This document shows positions 25,959 through 34,567 of a DNA stretch of 64,000 nucleotides, piece by piece (the first letter of the stretch is position 1; each line of letters starts with the position of its first letter). Source of the stretch: Azospirillum sp. B510 (lineage in GTDB: Bacteria; Pseudomonadota; Alphaproteobacteria; Azospirillales; Azospirillaceae). The notes below the pieces were generated by a model. It saw only the letters and a program-made list of their open reading frames with translations. It was not told the origin of the DNA and searched no databases. The stretch covers positions 1,393,001 to 1,457,000 of the forward strand of contig NC_013854.1 in assembly GCF_000010725.1 (NCBI RefSeq). Direction: 5' to 3'. The position numbers and the translations under genes are program-made.

Positions 25959-28115
25959 ATGAAGGGTTCCGAGAGCGGCGGCGGGCTGGCAGCCGCCGAT
26001 ATGCCCCGCGATCCGGCCTTTCTGGCTTCCCTGGCCGCCAGCCTTCTGGATGATGGCGGCATGGCGCTGGTCTATCTCGACCGCGACTTGGTGTGCCGCC
26101 ATGCCGACCCGCATTTCGCGGCGGTGCTGGACCGTTCGCCGGCCGATCTCATCGGGCATCGGTTGACGGCGATCGCCCATCCGGTAAGCGCGGCGGTGGA
26201 GGCCGCCATCGCGGCGCTCGGCGATCCGCCGATGCGGAACGCGGCGCCGCTCGATTGCCCGACGGTCGGCCGCGACGGCCGACGCTTCATTCTCAGCGGC
26301 AGCGTGGTCGCCCATCGGGACGCGGCCGCGACAACGGTCGGCTATCTCGGCAGCTTCCACCGAACCGGCGATCCCGACCGCATCGCGGAATTCGTGACCT
26401 GCCGCGACTCCTTCATCGCGACCCTGCTGGATGCGGCGGTGGACGGCATCATCGTCTCCGACCGCACCGGCGTCATCCGGTCCATCAACAGCGCCTGCTG
26501 CCGCCTGTTCGGCTATGACGACGGCGAACTGGTGGGGCGGAACATGACCGTCCTGATGCCGCCGCCCTTCTCGCGCGATCACGGACGCTATGTCGACGGC
26601 TACATGCGGACCGACCGGGCCAAGATCATCGGCATCGGCCGGGAAACGCTGGGCCAGCGCAAGGACGGCACCGTCTTCCCCATCCATCTCAGCGTCGGCG
26701 AGGCGCGGCTGGGCAATGACGTGACGTTCGTCGGTATCATCCGCGACATTTCGGAACGTCTGGCGGCGGAGCGGCGCGCCTCCTACCTCGCGCGGCACGA
26801 TCCGTTGACCGGCGTGCTGACGCGCACGGCGTTCCTGGAGGAATGCGAGACGCTGTTGGCCACCTGCCGCCCCGATGGAGGGGAAGCCGGGGCCGCTTCC
26901 GGGGGAGGCGCCGACCAGTTCGCCCTGTTCTCCCTCGACGTCGACCAGTTCAGCGACGTGAACGAGGCCTTCGGCTTCCATGTCGGCGACGCGGCGCTGA
27001 AGGCGATGGTCAGCCGCGTGACCGAGGTTCTGCCGCCCAACACCATCATCTGCCGCATCGCCGCCGACGAGTTCGCGGCGCTGTCACGGGTGACCGACGC
27101 GGACCATGCCCGCCGGCTGGCCGGTGTCCTGCATGACCGTCTGACGGCGTCGATCTACGCCGACCGGCATTGGGTGCGGCTTCGGCTGTCCGTCGGTGCG
27201 GCGGTGCGCGACGAGTCGGCCGGCACGCTGGAGGACCTGAACGCCAAGGCCAAGCTGGCCCTTCAGGCGGTGCAGCACAATGGCGGCAACGCCGTCTGCT
27301 TCTACACGCCGGAGATGGCGGCGGCGGCGACGCGCCGGATGATGCTGACCATGCATCTGACCCACGCCATCGAACGGAACGAGTTGCGCCTCGTCTATCA
27401 GCCGATCGTCGACCGGAATGGCCGCGTCCGCTCGGCGGAGGCGCTGCTTCGCTGGGACCATCCCGCGCTGGGGCCGGTTTCGCCCGGGGAGTTCATTCCG
27501 GTCGCCGAGGAAAGCGGACTGATCGTGCCGCTCACCGACTGGGTTCTGTCCACCGCCATCGCCCAGATGGCGCGATGGGAGGCGGCGGGCGTGCTGCCCG
27601 ACCGCGTCTTCCTCAACATCTCCGGCCAGCAGTTCCTGCGCGGCAATCTGATGCTGCGGCTTGACGAGCTGCTGGGCGAGCATCCGTCCTTGCGCCGCCA
27701 TCTGGGGCTGGAGATCACCGAACAGGCGGCCGTGCGCGACCTCAAGGTCGCGGTGCGCACGCTGGGCGAGTTGGCCGACCTCGGCATCCAGGCGGCGATC
27801 GACGATTTCGGGTCGGGCTATTCCTCGCTCAGTTATGTGCAGCAGTTGCCGGTCGCGAAACTGAAGATCGACCGCGCCTTCGTGATCGATGTCCCGGAGA
27901 ATCCCAAGAGCAACGCCCTGGTCCGCGCCGCGGTCGGCATGGCGCATGGTCTGGGTCTGACCACCGTCGCCGAAGGGGTGGAGACCGAGGAGCAGCGCGA
28001 TTTTCTGGTCTCGGTCGGGTGCGACATGATGCAGGGCTTCCTGTTCGGCCGTCCGATGACCCCCGACGCGCTGGCCGATCTGGTTCGCGGGCAGGCGGCC
28101 CCCGCCCCCGCCTGA
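25959..28115 (+). CDS. PAS-GGDEF-EAL cyclic-di-GMP phosphodiesterase candidate
   Basis: A 718-residue cytoplasmic signalling protein. Two PAS-like domains lie at about 25-130 and 150-270 (I-V-S-D-R-T-G-V-I-R-S-I-N and F-G-Y-D-D-G-E-L-V-G), then a GGDEF domain (about 290-440) and an EAL domain (about 455-700). The GGDEF site is degenerate, A-A-D-E-F (368-372), so cyclase activity is unlikely. The EAL residues are intact (Glu494 in E-A-L, N-I-S-G-Q-Q-F, D-D-F-G-S-G-Y-S-S-L, K-I-D, E-G-V-E-T), so c-di-GMP breakdown is likely, perhaps tuned by GTP on the GGDEF site. The start is uncertain: ATG 25959 has no clear ribosome site, and GTG 25935 is an alternative. Confidence 0.9.
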   Translation: MKGSESGGGLAAADMPRDPAFLASLAASLLDDGGMALVYLDRDLVCRHADPHFAAVLDRSPADLIGHRLTAIAHPVSAAVEAAIAALGDPPMRNAAPLDCPTVGRDGRRFILSGSVVAHRDAAATTVGYLGSFHRTGDPDRIAEFVTCRDSFIATLLDAAVDGIIVSDRTGVIRSINSACCRLFGYDDGELVGRNMTVLMPPPFSRDHGRYVDGYMRTDRAKIIGIGRETLGQRKDGTVFPIHLSVGEARLGNDVTFVGIIRDISERLAAERRASYLARHDPLTGVLTRTAFLEECETLLATCRPDGGEAGAASGGGADQFALFSLDVDQFSDVNEAFGFHVGDAALKAMVSRVTEVLPPNTIICRIAADEFAALSRVTDADHARRLAGVLHDRLTASIYADRHWVRLRLSVGAAVRDESAGTLEDLNAKAKLALQAVQHNGGNAVCFYTPEMAAAATRRMMLTMHLTHAIERNELRLVYQPIVDRNGRVRSAEALLRWDHPALGPVSPGEFIPVAEESGLIVPLTDWVLSTAIAQMARWEAAGVLPDRVFLNISGQQFLRGNLMLRLDELLGEHPSLRRHLGLEITEQAAVRDLKVAVRTLGELADLGIQAAIDDFGSGYSSLSYVQQLPVAKLKIDRAFVIDVPENPKSNALVRAAVGMAHGLGLTTVAEGVETEEQRDFLVSVGCDMMQGFLFGRPMTPDALADLVRGQAAPAPA

Positions 28116-28171
28116 TCCGGCTTCTCCGGCGTATTCAGCGCGGACCCCCTTCCGTACGACCGCGCCTTTAA

Positions 28172-28207
28172 AGTCCGTCTGGTGCTCATTGAAACAGCAG
28201 ACGGACT
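28172..28207 (+). terminator. Putative terminator after the EAL gene
   Basis: A 10-bp perfect inverted repeat (AGTCCGTCTG at 28172-28181 and CAGACGGACT at 28198-28207) with a 16-base loop. T-rich sequence (aacttttggttttcc) follows within 10 bases. Confidence 0.5.
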
Positions 28208-28328
28208 CTGAACTTTTGGTTTTCCGTGTGATTCAGGCTCCGGCGGGACTGGGCGCGTCGTCGCTTGTCCGCTCTCGGCCGTCCATTCCCCTGGTTCGGA
28301 AAATCCCGTCTCGACAGCATCCGCTGCA

Positions 28329-28369
28329 ACTGATATCCATTCTCACATCAATTGAGAGGCGTTATCAGT
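28329..28369. promoter_or_regulatory. Nested dyad element upstream of the iron-binding-protein gene
   Basis: ACTGATA (28329-28335) and TATCAGT (28363-28369) enclose an inner pair TCTCA (28341-28345) and TGAGA (28353-28357). The gap between outer and inner arms is 5 bases on both sides and the centre is 7 bases, so the whole 41-base element is symmetric. It ends 13 bases before the fbpA start. It could be an operator for a dimeric or tetrameric iron regulator, or an RNA hairpin covering the ribosome site; it is not a textbook Fur box. Confidence 0.5.
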
Positions 28370-28382
28370 CCGGGAGTGATGG

Positions 28383-29405
28383 ATGTTCACTGACAAGATC
28401 GCAGCCGTTGTTTTCGCCGTTTGTGCTTTGAGCGCTTTTGATGTTCAAGCGCAAGAGGTGAATGTTTACAACTCACGGCATTACAACACTGATCGCACGA
28501 TCTATGAGACCTTCACCAAAGCGACCGGCATCAAGGTCAATATTGTCGAAGGTAACCATGATGAGCTGATCCAGCGTTTGAAGTCGGAGGGGGCCAGCAG
28601 CCCGGCCGATCTGCTGATCACGGTGGACGCCGGCCGTCTGGCCGCCGCGGCCAAGGACGGGCTGCTCGCCCCGGTCAGCTCTCCGGCGCTGGAGGCGGTC
28701 AAGGTTCCCGCCAACCTGCGCGACCCGGATGGCGCCTGGTGGGGTCTGTCCAGCCGCGCCCGGATCATCGTCTATGCCCGTGACCGGGTGAAGCCGGAGC
28801 GGATCAAGGATTACGAGGATCTGGCCAAGCCGGAGTGGAAGCACCGCGTCCTGACCCGCAGCGGCACCCATTCCTACAGCCTGGCCCTGACCGCCTCGAT
28901 GGTCGAGGCGCTGGGCGAGGAGAAGACGGAGGAGTGGGTGAAGGGCCTGGTCGCCAACCTCGCCCGGCCGCCGCAGGGCGGTGACACCGACCAGATCAAG
29001 GCGGTCGCGGTGGGCGAGGGCGATGTCGCCATCGCCAACACCTATTATGTCGGCAAGATGATCGTCTCGGCCAAGCAGGAGGACCGCGAGGTCGCGTCCA
29101 AGATCGGCGTCCTCTTCCCCAACCAGGACAACCGCGGCACCCACGTCAATCTCAGCGGCGCCGGCGTGGTGAAGAGTTCCAGGAACCCGGAGAACGCCCG
29201 CAAGCTGCTGGAATATCTGCTGAGCCCCGAGGCGCAGCGCCAGTTCGCCGACGGCAACATGGAATATCCGGTCAATCCGGCGGTTCAGCCCCATCCGGAA
29301 CTGGTGAAGCTCGGCAGCTTCAAGGCCGCCGAGGTCAACGCCGCGTCCTTCGCCGCCCACACGCCGCAGGCGCTGCGCATCATGGACCGGGCCGGCTGGA
29401 AGTAA
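28383..29405 (+). CDS. fbpA: Iron(III) ABC transporter substrate-binding protein
   Basis: A 340-residue periplasmic binding protein of the FbpA/FutA/AfuA family. A signal peptide (about 1-23, ending D-V-Q-A) is followed by V-N-V-Y-N-S-R-H-Y-N-T-D, typical of ferric-binding proteins, and the iron-binding double Tyr in I-A-N-T-Y-Y-V-G-K-M. GGGAG lies just ahead of the ATG. The ATPase gene follows after one base. The permease gene is not next to it but 7 kb away at 36478. The dyad element upstream suggests regulation, presumably by iron. Confidence 0.94.
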   Translation: MFTDKIAAVVFAVCALSAFDVQAQEVNVYNSRHYNTDRTIYETFTKATGIKVNIVEGNHDELIQRLKSEGASSPADLLITVDAGRLAAAAKDGLLAPVSSPALEAVKVPANLRDPDGAWWGLSSRARIIVYARDRVKPERIKDYEDLAKPEWKHRVLTRSGTHSYSLALTASMVEALGEEKTEEWVKGLVANLARPPQGGDTDQIKAVAVGEGDVAIANTYYVGKMIVSAKQEDREVASKIGVLFPNQDNRGTHVNLSGAGVVKSSRNPENARKLLEYLLSPEAQRQFADGNMEYPVNPAVQPHPELVKLGSFKAAEVNAASFAAHTPQALRIMDRAGWK

Positions 29406-29406
29406 G

Positions 29407-30468
29407 ATGACCGGCGCCCTTCCTCCCTCCGTCGTCCTGTCCGGCATCACCCACCGTTATGGCCGGCTCACCGCCGTCGACGATGTCTCGCTGTCGGTCG
29501 CCCCGCGCGAAGTGGTGTGCGTCGTCGGCCCCTCCGGCTGCGGCAAGTCGACCCTGCTGCGCCTGATCAGCGGATTGGAGACGGTCCAGGCTGGCGGGAT
29601 CGCGGTGGACGGGTTGACGCTCGCCACCGCCGGCCGCTCGCTGCCGCCGGAAAGGCGGCCGGTCGGCATGATGTTCCAGGACTTCGCGCTGTTCCCCCAT
29701 TTGACGGTGGCGGGCAACATCGCCTTCGGCCAGACCGACCGGCCGCGCGCCGAGCGCAAGCGCCGGGTGGAGGAGCTGCTGGAGACCATGGCGCTCGCCC
29801 GCTATGCCGACGCCTATCCGCACACCCTGTCGGGCGGGCAGCAGCAGCGGGTCGCCCTGGCCCGAGCCATGGCGCGCGACCCCAAGGTGCTGCTGCTGGA
29901 CGAGCCCTTCTCCGCCTTGGACGCGCAGCTCCGCCGTTCGGTCCGGGAGGAGGTGGTGCGGATCATCCGCGCCAGCGGCATCGCCACCATCGTCGTCACC
30001 CACGATCCGGAGGAGGCGATGGAGATGGGCAACCGCGTGGTGGTGATGGAGGCCGGACGCATCGTCCAGGCCGACACGCCGGTGACCCTCTATCAGCGTC
30101 CGGTCAACAGCTTCGTCGCCCGCCTGTTCGGCGAGGTGAACCGCTTCGAGGCGACGGTCAGCGACGGGCAGATCGTCACGCCGCTGGGACGCATCCTGGC
30201 GCCGCATCTGTCCGGCGGCACCAGGGTGGAGGTGGCTTGCCGGGTGGAGGATGTGGAACTGGCTCCGGCCGGCGCCCGCCCCGACGCCGTGCCGGCGCGG
30301 GTGCGGCATTCCAGCTTTCTGGGTGCGGCGACGCGGGTCTGCCTGGACCTGCCGGGCGGCGGGGCGGAGATCCATGCGCGCCTGCCGGGCCATGTGGAGG
30401 TTCACCCCGGCGAGGAACTGTCCGCCGCGCTGGCGCCCGAACGGGCGATGGTGTTCCCGGCGGGGTGA
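29407..30468 (+). CDS. fbpC: Iron(III) ABC transporter ATP-binding protein
   Basis: A 353-residue ATPase. It has Walker A G-P-S-G-C-G-K-S-T (about 42-50), Q-loop M-F-Q-D-F-A-L-F-P-H, signature L-S-G-G-Q-Q-Q-R (about 141), and Walker B V-L-L-L-D-E-P-F-S-A-L-D. After residue 240 comes a C-terminal OB-like (TOBE) domain, as in FbpC/PotA-type importers. It starts one base after the fbpA stop, so the two are an operon. Substrate assignment comes from the neighbour; spermidine or thiamine transporters share the same ATPase type. Confidence 0.92.
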   Translation: MTGALPPSVVLSGITHRYGRLTAVDDVSLSVAPREVVCVVGPSGCGKSTLLRLISGLETVQAGGIAVDGLTLATAGRSLPPERRPVGMMFQDFALFPHLTVAGNIAFGQTDRPRAERKRRVEELLETMALARYADAYPHTLSGGQQQRVALARAMARDPKVLLLDEPFSALDAQLRRSVREEVVRIIRASGIATIVVTHDPEEAMEMGNRVVVMEAGRIVQADTPVTLYQRPVNSFVARLFGEVNRFEATVSDGQIVTPLGRILAPHLSGGTRVEVACRVEDVELAPAGARPDAVPARVRHSSFLGAATRVCLDLPGGGAEIHARLPGHVEVHPGEELSAALAPERAMVFPAG

Positions 30469-30499
30469 GGACGGGGGAAGGGGGCATCGCGGCCGGAAC

Positions 30500-32311
30500 T
30501 CACGCCCCCGCCCGCACCTCGTCCTCGCCGAACTGAAGGCGGCACAGCCGGGCATAGGCGCCGTCGGCGGCGAGCAGCGCCTCATGGGTGCCCTGCTCGA
30601 TGATGCGGCCGCCTTCCATCACGACGATGCGGTCGGCGTTGCGCACGGTCGCCAGACGATGGGCGATCACCAGCGTGGTGCGCCCCGCCGTCAGCCGTTC
30701 CAGCGCCGCCTGGACAAGGCGTTCCGATTCGCTGTCCAGCGCGCTGGTCGCCTCGTCCAGCAGCAGGATCGGCGCATCCTTCAGGAAGGCGCGGGCCAGC
30801 GCCAGACGCTGGCGCTCGCCGCCCGACAGCTTGACGCCGCGGTCGCCGATCACGGTGTCGTAGCCTTCGGGCAGCCTCGACACGAAGTCGTGGGCGGCGG
30901 CGGCCTTGGCGGCGGCGATGACGTCGTCCATACCGGCGTCGAGCCGGCCGAAGCTGATGTTGGCGCGCACCGTGTCGTTGAAGAGGACGGTGTCCTGGCT
31001 GACGATCGAGACGGCGCCGCGCAGACTGCGCAGCGTCGCGCCGCGCACGTCCTGGCCATCGATCAGCACCTCGCCCCCCGTCACGTCATAAAGGCGCGGG
31101 ATCAGGTTGAAGACGGTCGATTTGCCGGCGCCGCTGCGGCCGACCAGCGCCACCGTGCTGCCGGCCGGCACATCGAGGTCGATGGCCTTCAGCGTGTCGG
31201 CCCCGGCTTCGTAGGAGAAGCGGACGCCACGCAGTGCGACGGCACCCTTGGAGATGGCGAGCGGCCTGGCGTCCGGCCGTTCCAGGATGGTCGGCTGCTG
31301 GTCCAGCAGTTCGAAGATGCGCTGGGCGGCGGCCAGCCCCTCCTGCAGGGCGGCGTTCAGCGTGCCGATGGCGCGCACCGGCTGCGCCGCCATCAGCAGC
31401 GCGCCGACGAAGCCGGAGAAGGCGCCGACCGATCCCTCGCCCACCGTCATGCGATAGCCGGCGAAGGCGATCACCCCGGCCACCGCGACGCCGCCCAGCA
31501 CCTCCATCATCGGGTCGATGCGCGAGCGGGCGCGCACCGCCTTCATGGTCAGCACGTAATTGTCGTGGAAGGCGCGGCCGGCGCGGGCGCGCTCATAGTC
31601 TTCGAGGTTGTAGGTCTTGACCATGCGGGCGCCCGACAGGCTTTCGGTCAGCAGCGAGGTCATGTCGCCCATCTGCGCCTGGGTATCGCGGGAGACGCGG
31701 CGCAGCCGCTTGCCGATGCGCACGATGGGCACGGCGGCGATGGGATAGATGATGAACACGATCAGCGACAGCAGCCAGTCGAGATAGAACATCGACCCGA
31801 CCAGCGCGATCACCGTCAGGATGTCGCGCACCAGCCCGGTCAAGGTGCGGCTCAGCGCGTTGCGGATCAGGTCGACGTCGTTGATGAAACGGGAGGTCAG
31901 CGACCCGGTCGGCGTCGCGTGCAGTTGCGCCATGTCGGCGGCTTGCAGATGCGCGAACATCGCCAGCCGGATGTCGGCGATGATGCGCTGGACGATGTCG
32001 CTGGTGACCACGGTCTGGGAATAGAGCGAGGCGCCCTTGATGATGGTCACCGCGACGATCGCCAGCGGGATCACCAGCAGCATGACGCGGTCCTGGGCGG
32101 AGAACATGGCATAGGACTGGTCGATCAGCAGCGGATAGGCCCCGGTGGTCGCCGCCACCACCGCCATCAGCAGGAAGGACAGCAGCAGCTTGCCGCGATA
32201 GGGACGCACCCATTCGCGCCACATCCGGGCCACCAGCCGCTCGGTCGTCGCATCCAGGCGCAGGGGCTTGCCGCTCTTGTTCGTCACGGTCGCATCCGAT
32301 CTCTTGTCCAT
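30500..32311 (-). CDS. msbA: MsbA-like ABC exporter (half-transporter)
   Basis: A 603-residue fusion of a six-helix membrane domain (about 30-340) and an ATPase domain: Walker A G-R-S-G-A-G-K-S-T near 387, signature L-S-G-G-E-R-Q-R near 496, and Walker B I-L-L-L-D-E-A-T-S-A-L-D near 518. It would act as a homodimer. The pattern is that of MsbA, the flippase for lipid A core, but related exporters of lipids or drugs look alike, and no lpxK or kdtA sits next to it to confirm this. It is convergent with fbpC. Confidence 0.88.
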   Translation of the reverse strand: MDKRSDATVTNKSGKPLRLDATTERLVARMWREWVRPYRGKLLLSFLLMAVVAATTGAYPLLIDQSYAMFSAQDRVMLLVIPLAIVAVTIIKGASLYSQTVVTSDIVQRIIADIRLAMFAHLQAADMAQLHATPTGSLTSRFINDVDLIRNALSRTLTGLVRDILTVIALVGSMFYLDWLLSLIVFIIYPIAAVPIVRIGKRLRRVSRDTQAQMGDMTSLLTESLSGARMVKTYNLEDYERARAGRAFHDNYVLTMKAVRARSRIDPMMEVLGGVAVAGVIAFAGYRMTVGEGSVGAFSGFVGALLMAAQPVRAIGTLNAALQEGLAAAQRIFELLDQQPTILERPDARPLAISKGAVALRGVRFSYEAGADTLKAIDLDVPAGSTVALVGRSGAGKSTVFNLIPRLYDVTGGEVLIDGQDVRGATLRSLRGAVSIVSQDTVLFNDTVRANISFGRLDAGMDDVIAAAKAAAAHDFVSRLPEGYDTVIGDRGVKLSGGERQRLALARAFLKDAPILLLDEATSALDSESERLVQAALERLTAGRTTLVIAHRLATVRNADRIVVMEGGRIIEQGTHEALLAADGAYARLCRLQFGEDEVRAGA

Positions 32312-32482
32312 CGCCGATGGCTTATCCCATGGGCTTCGGCTTTGTCCACCGATGGACGCGGCGGATGGGACCGGCGCCGATTCCGGTTACAGGCTTCCTT
32401 TACCGGTTTCATGCGACGGTGCGGATGATCGGGGCGGCGAATGGCAAGGCCATCCGGAAGACCGCCGGGAGGAACAAGACGC

Positions 32483-33529
32483 ATGGCGAACGGAAACGGC
32501 AACAATGGCGGCAACAATGGCGGCAACAATGGCGGGGGCACGGGCGGGGGCAACGGCGCAGGCGGGCGGCGCCCGCGCATCGGCCTTGCGCTCGGCGGCG
32601 GGGTGGCGCGCGGCTGGGCGCATATCGGCGTGTTGCGGGCCCTGAAACGCTATGGGATCGAGGCCGACATCGTCTGCGGCTCCTCGGTTGGCGCCTTGGT
32701 CGGCGGTGTCCATCTGGCGGGAAAGCTCGACATCCTGGAGGATTGGGCGCGCACGCTGACCCGGCTGAAGATCGTCGGCTATCTCGACCTGCGGCTGCGC
32801 CAGAGCGGCGGGCTGATCAGCGGCGACCGGCTGCTGGCGGAACTGCGCCTGCATCTGGGCGATGTGCGGATCGAGGAATTGCCCTGCCCCTATGCCGCGG
32901 TCACCACCGATCTGGTGACCGGCCACGAGGTGTGGTTGCAGCGGGGCGAACTGGTCGATGCCATGCGGGCCTCCTTCTCGCTGCCGGGGGTGTTTCCGCC
33001 GGTCTCGATCGACGGGCGCTGGATGATCGACGGCGCCCTGGTCAACCCGGTGCCGGTGTCGGCCTGCCGGGCGTTGGGCGCCCAGATGGTGATCGCCGTC
33101 AATCTGGCCGGCGACATCCTGGGCAAGGCGCGCAAGCCGGGGGCCAGCGTGCCGACCGCCGCCGGCTTCGACCTGCTGCGGCTGGTGGAGGACGAAGCGC
33201 CGGATCAGCGCCCACCAAGCGGGATCAGCGCCCTGGCACGCCGGATCTTCCGCCGCGACTATGAGGGGCCGAGCCTGTTCGGCGTGATGGTCTCGTCGCT
33301 CGGCATCGTCACCGACCGAATCACGCGGTCAAGACTGGCCGGCGACCCGCCCGACGTCCACATCGCGCCGCGGCTGGGTCATATCGGTCTGACCGAGTTC
33401 GACCGCGCCGCCGACTGCATCCGCGAGGGCGAGGCGGCGGTGGAGCGCGTCCTGCCCGACCTGCACGACGCGCTCTCCGTGTTCGCCACCGGCCCGCGCG
33501 AATCGACGCGCGCGCCGCTGCGGGACTGA
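32483..33529 (+). CDS. Patatin-like phospholipase (RssA type)
   Basis: A 348-residue lipid acyl hydrolase. The oxyanion loop G-G-G-V-A-R-G (38-44), nucleophile Ser68 in G-S-S-V-G, and the dyad Asp183 in D-G-A complete the patatin active site. The first 28 residues are a low-complexity Asn/Gly stretch made by a triplicated 12-bp unit. I chose ATG 32483 (GGGAGG 11 bases upstream) over an in-frame start at 32441. The function is presumably cytoplasmic or membrane-peripheral lipid hydrolysis; the substrate is unknown. Confidence 0.9.
   Translation: MANGNGNNGGNNGGNNGGGTGGGNGAGGRRPRIGLALGGGVARGWAHIGVLRALKRYGIEADIVCGSSVGALVGGVHLAGKLDILEDWARTLTRLKIVGYLDLRLRQSGGLISGDRLLAELRLHLGDVRIEELPCPYAAVTTDLVTGHEVWLQRGELVDAMRASFSLPGVFPPVSIDGRWMIDGALVNPVPVSACRALGAQMVIAVNLAGDILGKARKPGASVPTAAGFDLLRLVEDEAPDQRPPSGISALARRIFRRDYEGPSLFGVMVSSLGIVTDRITRSRLAGDPPDVHIAPRLGHIGLTEFDRAADCIREGEAAVERVLPDLHDALSVFATGPRESTRAPLRD
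32498..32533. repeat. 12-bp tandem repeat, three copies, in the patatin gene
   Basis: GGCAACAATGGC is repeated three times without mismatch, encoding an Asn-Asn-Gly-Gly array in the N-terminal tail of the patatin-like protein. Confidence 0.95.
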
Positions 33530-33553
33530 TCGCTCCTTGACGGGAGCCTATCG

Positions 33554-33736
33554 TCAATGGTCGATGGCGGTGCCCAGCGCGGCGCCGCCCAGGCCGCCGA
33601 TCACGGCGCCGCGGGTGCCGTCGATCGCGTAACCGCCGGCGGCTCCGGCCGCGCCGCCGACCACGCCGCCAGTCGAGCAGGCGGTGAGGGAAAGGAGCGC
33701 CATAACCGCACCGATCAAACGCAAACGGGACATCAT
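33554..33736 (-). CDS. Small glycine-zipper lipoprotein (60 aa)
   Basis: A 60-residue precursor with a lipobox (L-T-A-C, Cys at about residue 20) followed by a glycine zipper (G-G-V-V-G-G-A-A-G-A-A-G-G-Y-A-I and G-G-L-G-G-A-A-L-G-T-A). Such proteins insert in or attach to the outer membrane. The start has two adjacent ATGs (33736, 33733) behind an AGGAGGGTT-like site. It is divergent from another glycine-zipper lipoprotein at 33897. Confidence 0.75.
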   Translation of the reverse strand: MMSRLRLIGAVMALLSLTACSTGGVVGGAAGAAGGYAIDGTRGAVIGGLGGAALGTAIDH

Positions 33737-33896
33737 GCAACCCTCCTTGTGTTGACTGTTGGGTCCTTAAACACGCGGGATCGCGGTTTGCTTCCATTAC
33801 TCCCGATCTTTTGCCCCACGGTCTTTCGGGGAACCTCTTCCGCCTTCAAGCGTTGAGCGGGCTTTGACCGAGAAACGTTGAAACGGGGGAGTTGTC

Positions 33897-34448
33897 ATGC
33901 GGACCATCACCAAGCGCTGGCGCGCGGTCACCACCACGCGCTTGCGCGCGGTCACCACCACGCGCTTGCGCGCTGCCACAATCGCCGCCGTCGCGGCGCT
34001 GTCGCTCGCCGCCTGCCAGACCGGCAACAGCGGCGGCGGCATCGGCGGCATGAACACGACGGAAACCGTCGGCACGCTCGGCGGCGCCGTCGCCGGCGGC
34101 CTGCTCGGCTCCCGTTTCGGCGGCGGGGCGGGCAAGCTGGCGACCACGGCGATCGGCACGCTGCTCGGCGCCTATGCCGGCCAGCAGTTGGCCCGGAGCT
34201 TCAGCCCGGCCGACCAGAGCCGCGCCTCGGACGCCGAGGAACGGGCGGTCGCCAGCAACCAGACCATCACCTGGAACAACCCGCAATCCGGCAACAGCGG
34301 GACCATCCAGCCGGTGAGGACATACCAGGGCGGCGATGGCCAGACCTGCCGCGACTACAACCACACGGTCGTGATCGACGGCCGGACGGAGGTGGCGCGC
34401 GGCACGGCCTGTCGCCAGTCCGACGGAAGCTGGAGGCTGATGTCGTAA
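33897..34448 (+). CDS. Glycine-zipper surface-antigen-like lipoprotein
   Basis: A 183-residue protein. After a long basic N-terminus and a hydrophobic stretch comes a lipobox (L-A-A-C, Cys about 40), a glycine-zipper segment (G-T-L-G-G-A-V-A-G-G-L-L-G and I-G-T-L-L-G-A-Y-A-G), and a C-terminal domain with two Cys (T-C-R-D-Y and T-A-C-R-Q). This fits the RT0821/Lpp0805 surface antigen (17-kDa antigen) family. The basic N-terminus is lengthened by a tandem repeat (RAVTTTRL twice), which is unusual ahead of a lipoprotein signal; a later start is not available in frame. Confidence 0.82.
   Translation: MRTITKRWRAVTTTRLRAVTTTRLRAATIAAVAALSLAACQTGNSGGGIGGMNTTETVGTLGGAVAGGLLGSRFGGGAGKLATTAIGTLLGAYAGQQLARSFSPADQSRASDAEERAVASNQTITWNNPQSGNSGTIQPVRTYQGGDGQTCRDYNHTVVIDGRTEVARGTACRQSDGSWRLMS
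33921..33968. repeat. 24-bp perfect tandem duplication in the surface-antigen gene
   Basis: Two perfect copies of a 24-base unit (33921-33944 and 33945-33968, starting CGCGCGGTCACC) encode RAVTTTRL twice in the signal region. Confidence 0.95.
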
Positions 34449-34567
34449 GCGTACAGCCTGTCCGAATGACCGTCTCCGGGTCCTGCGCCTTGCGGATGTG
34501 GAGGCTTGCCGTCAAAATCATCGGACTCCGCCGAATGGCGGCCCGATAAGAACGGCGTGCGGGGCTT

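Noticed and set aside
25525..25962. Possible 145-residue gene ahead of the EAL gene
   Set aside because: No ribosome site and mixed codon use; it overlaps the EAL gene start.
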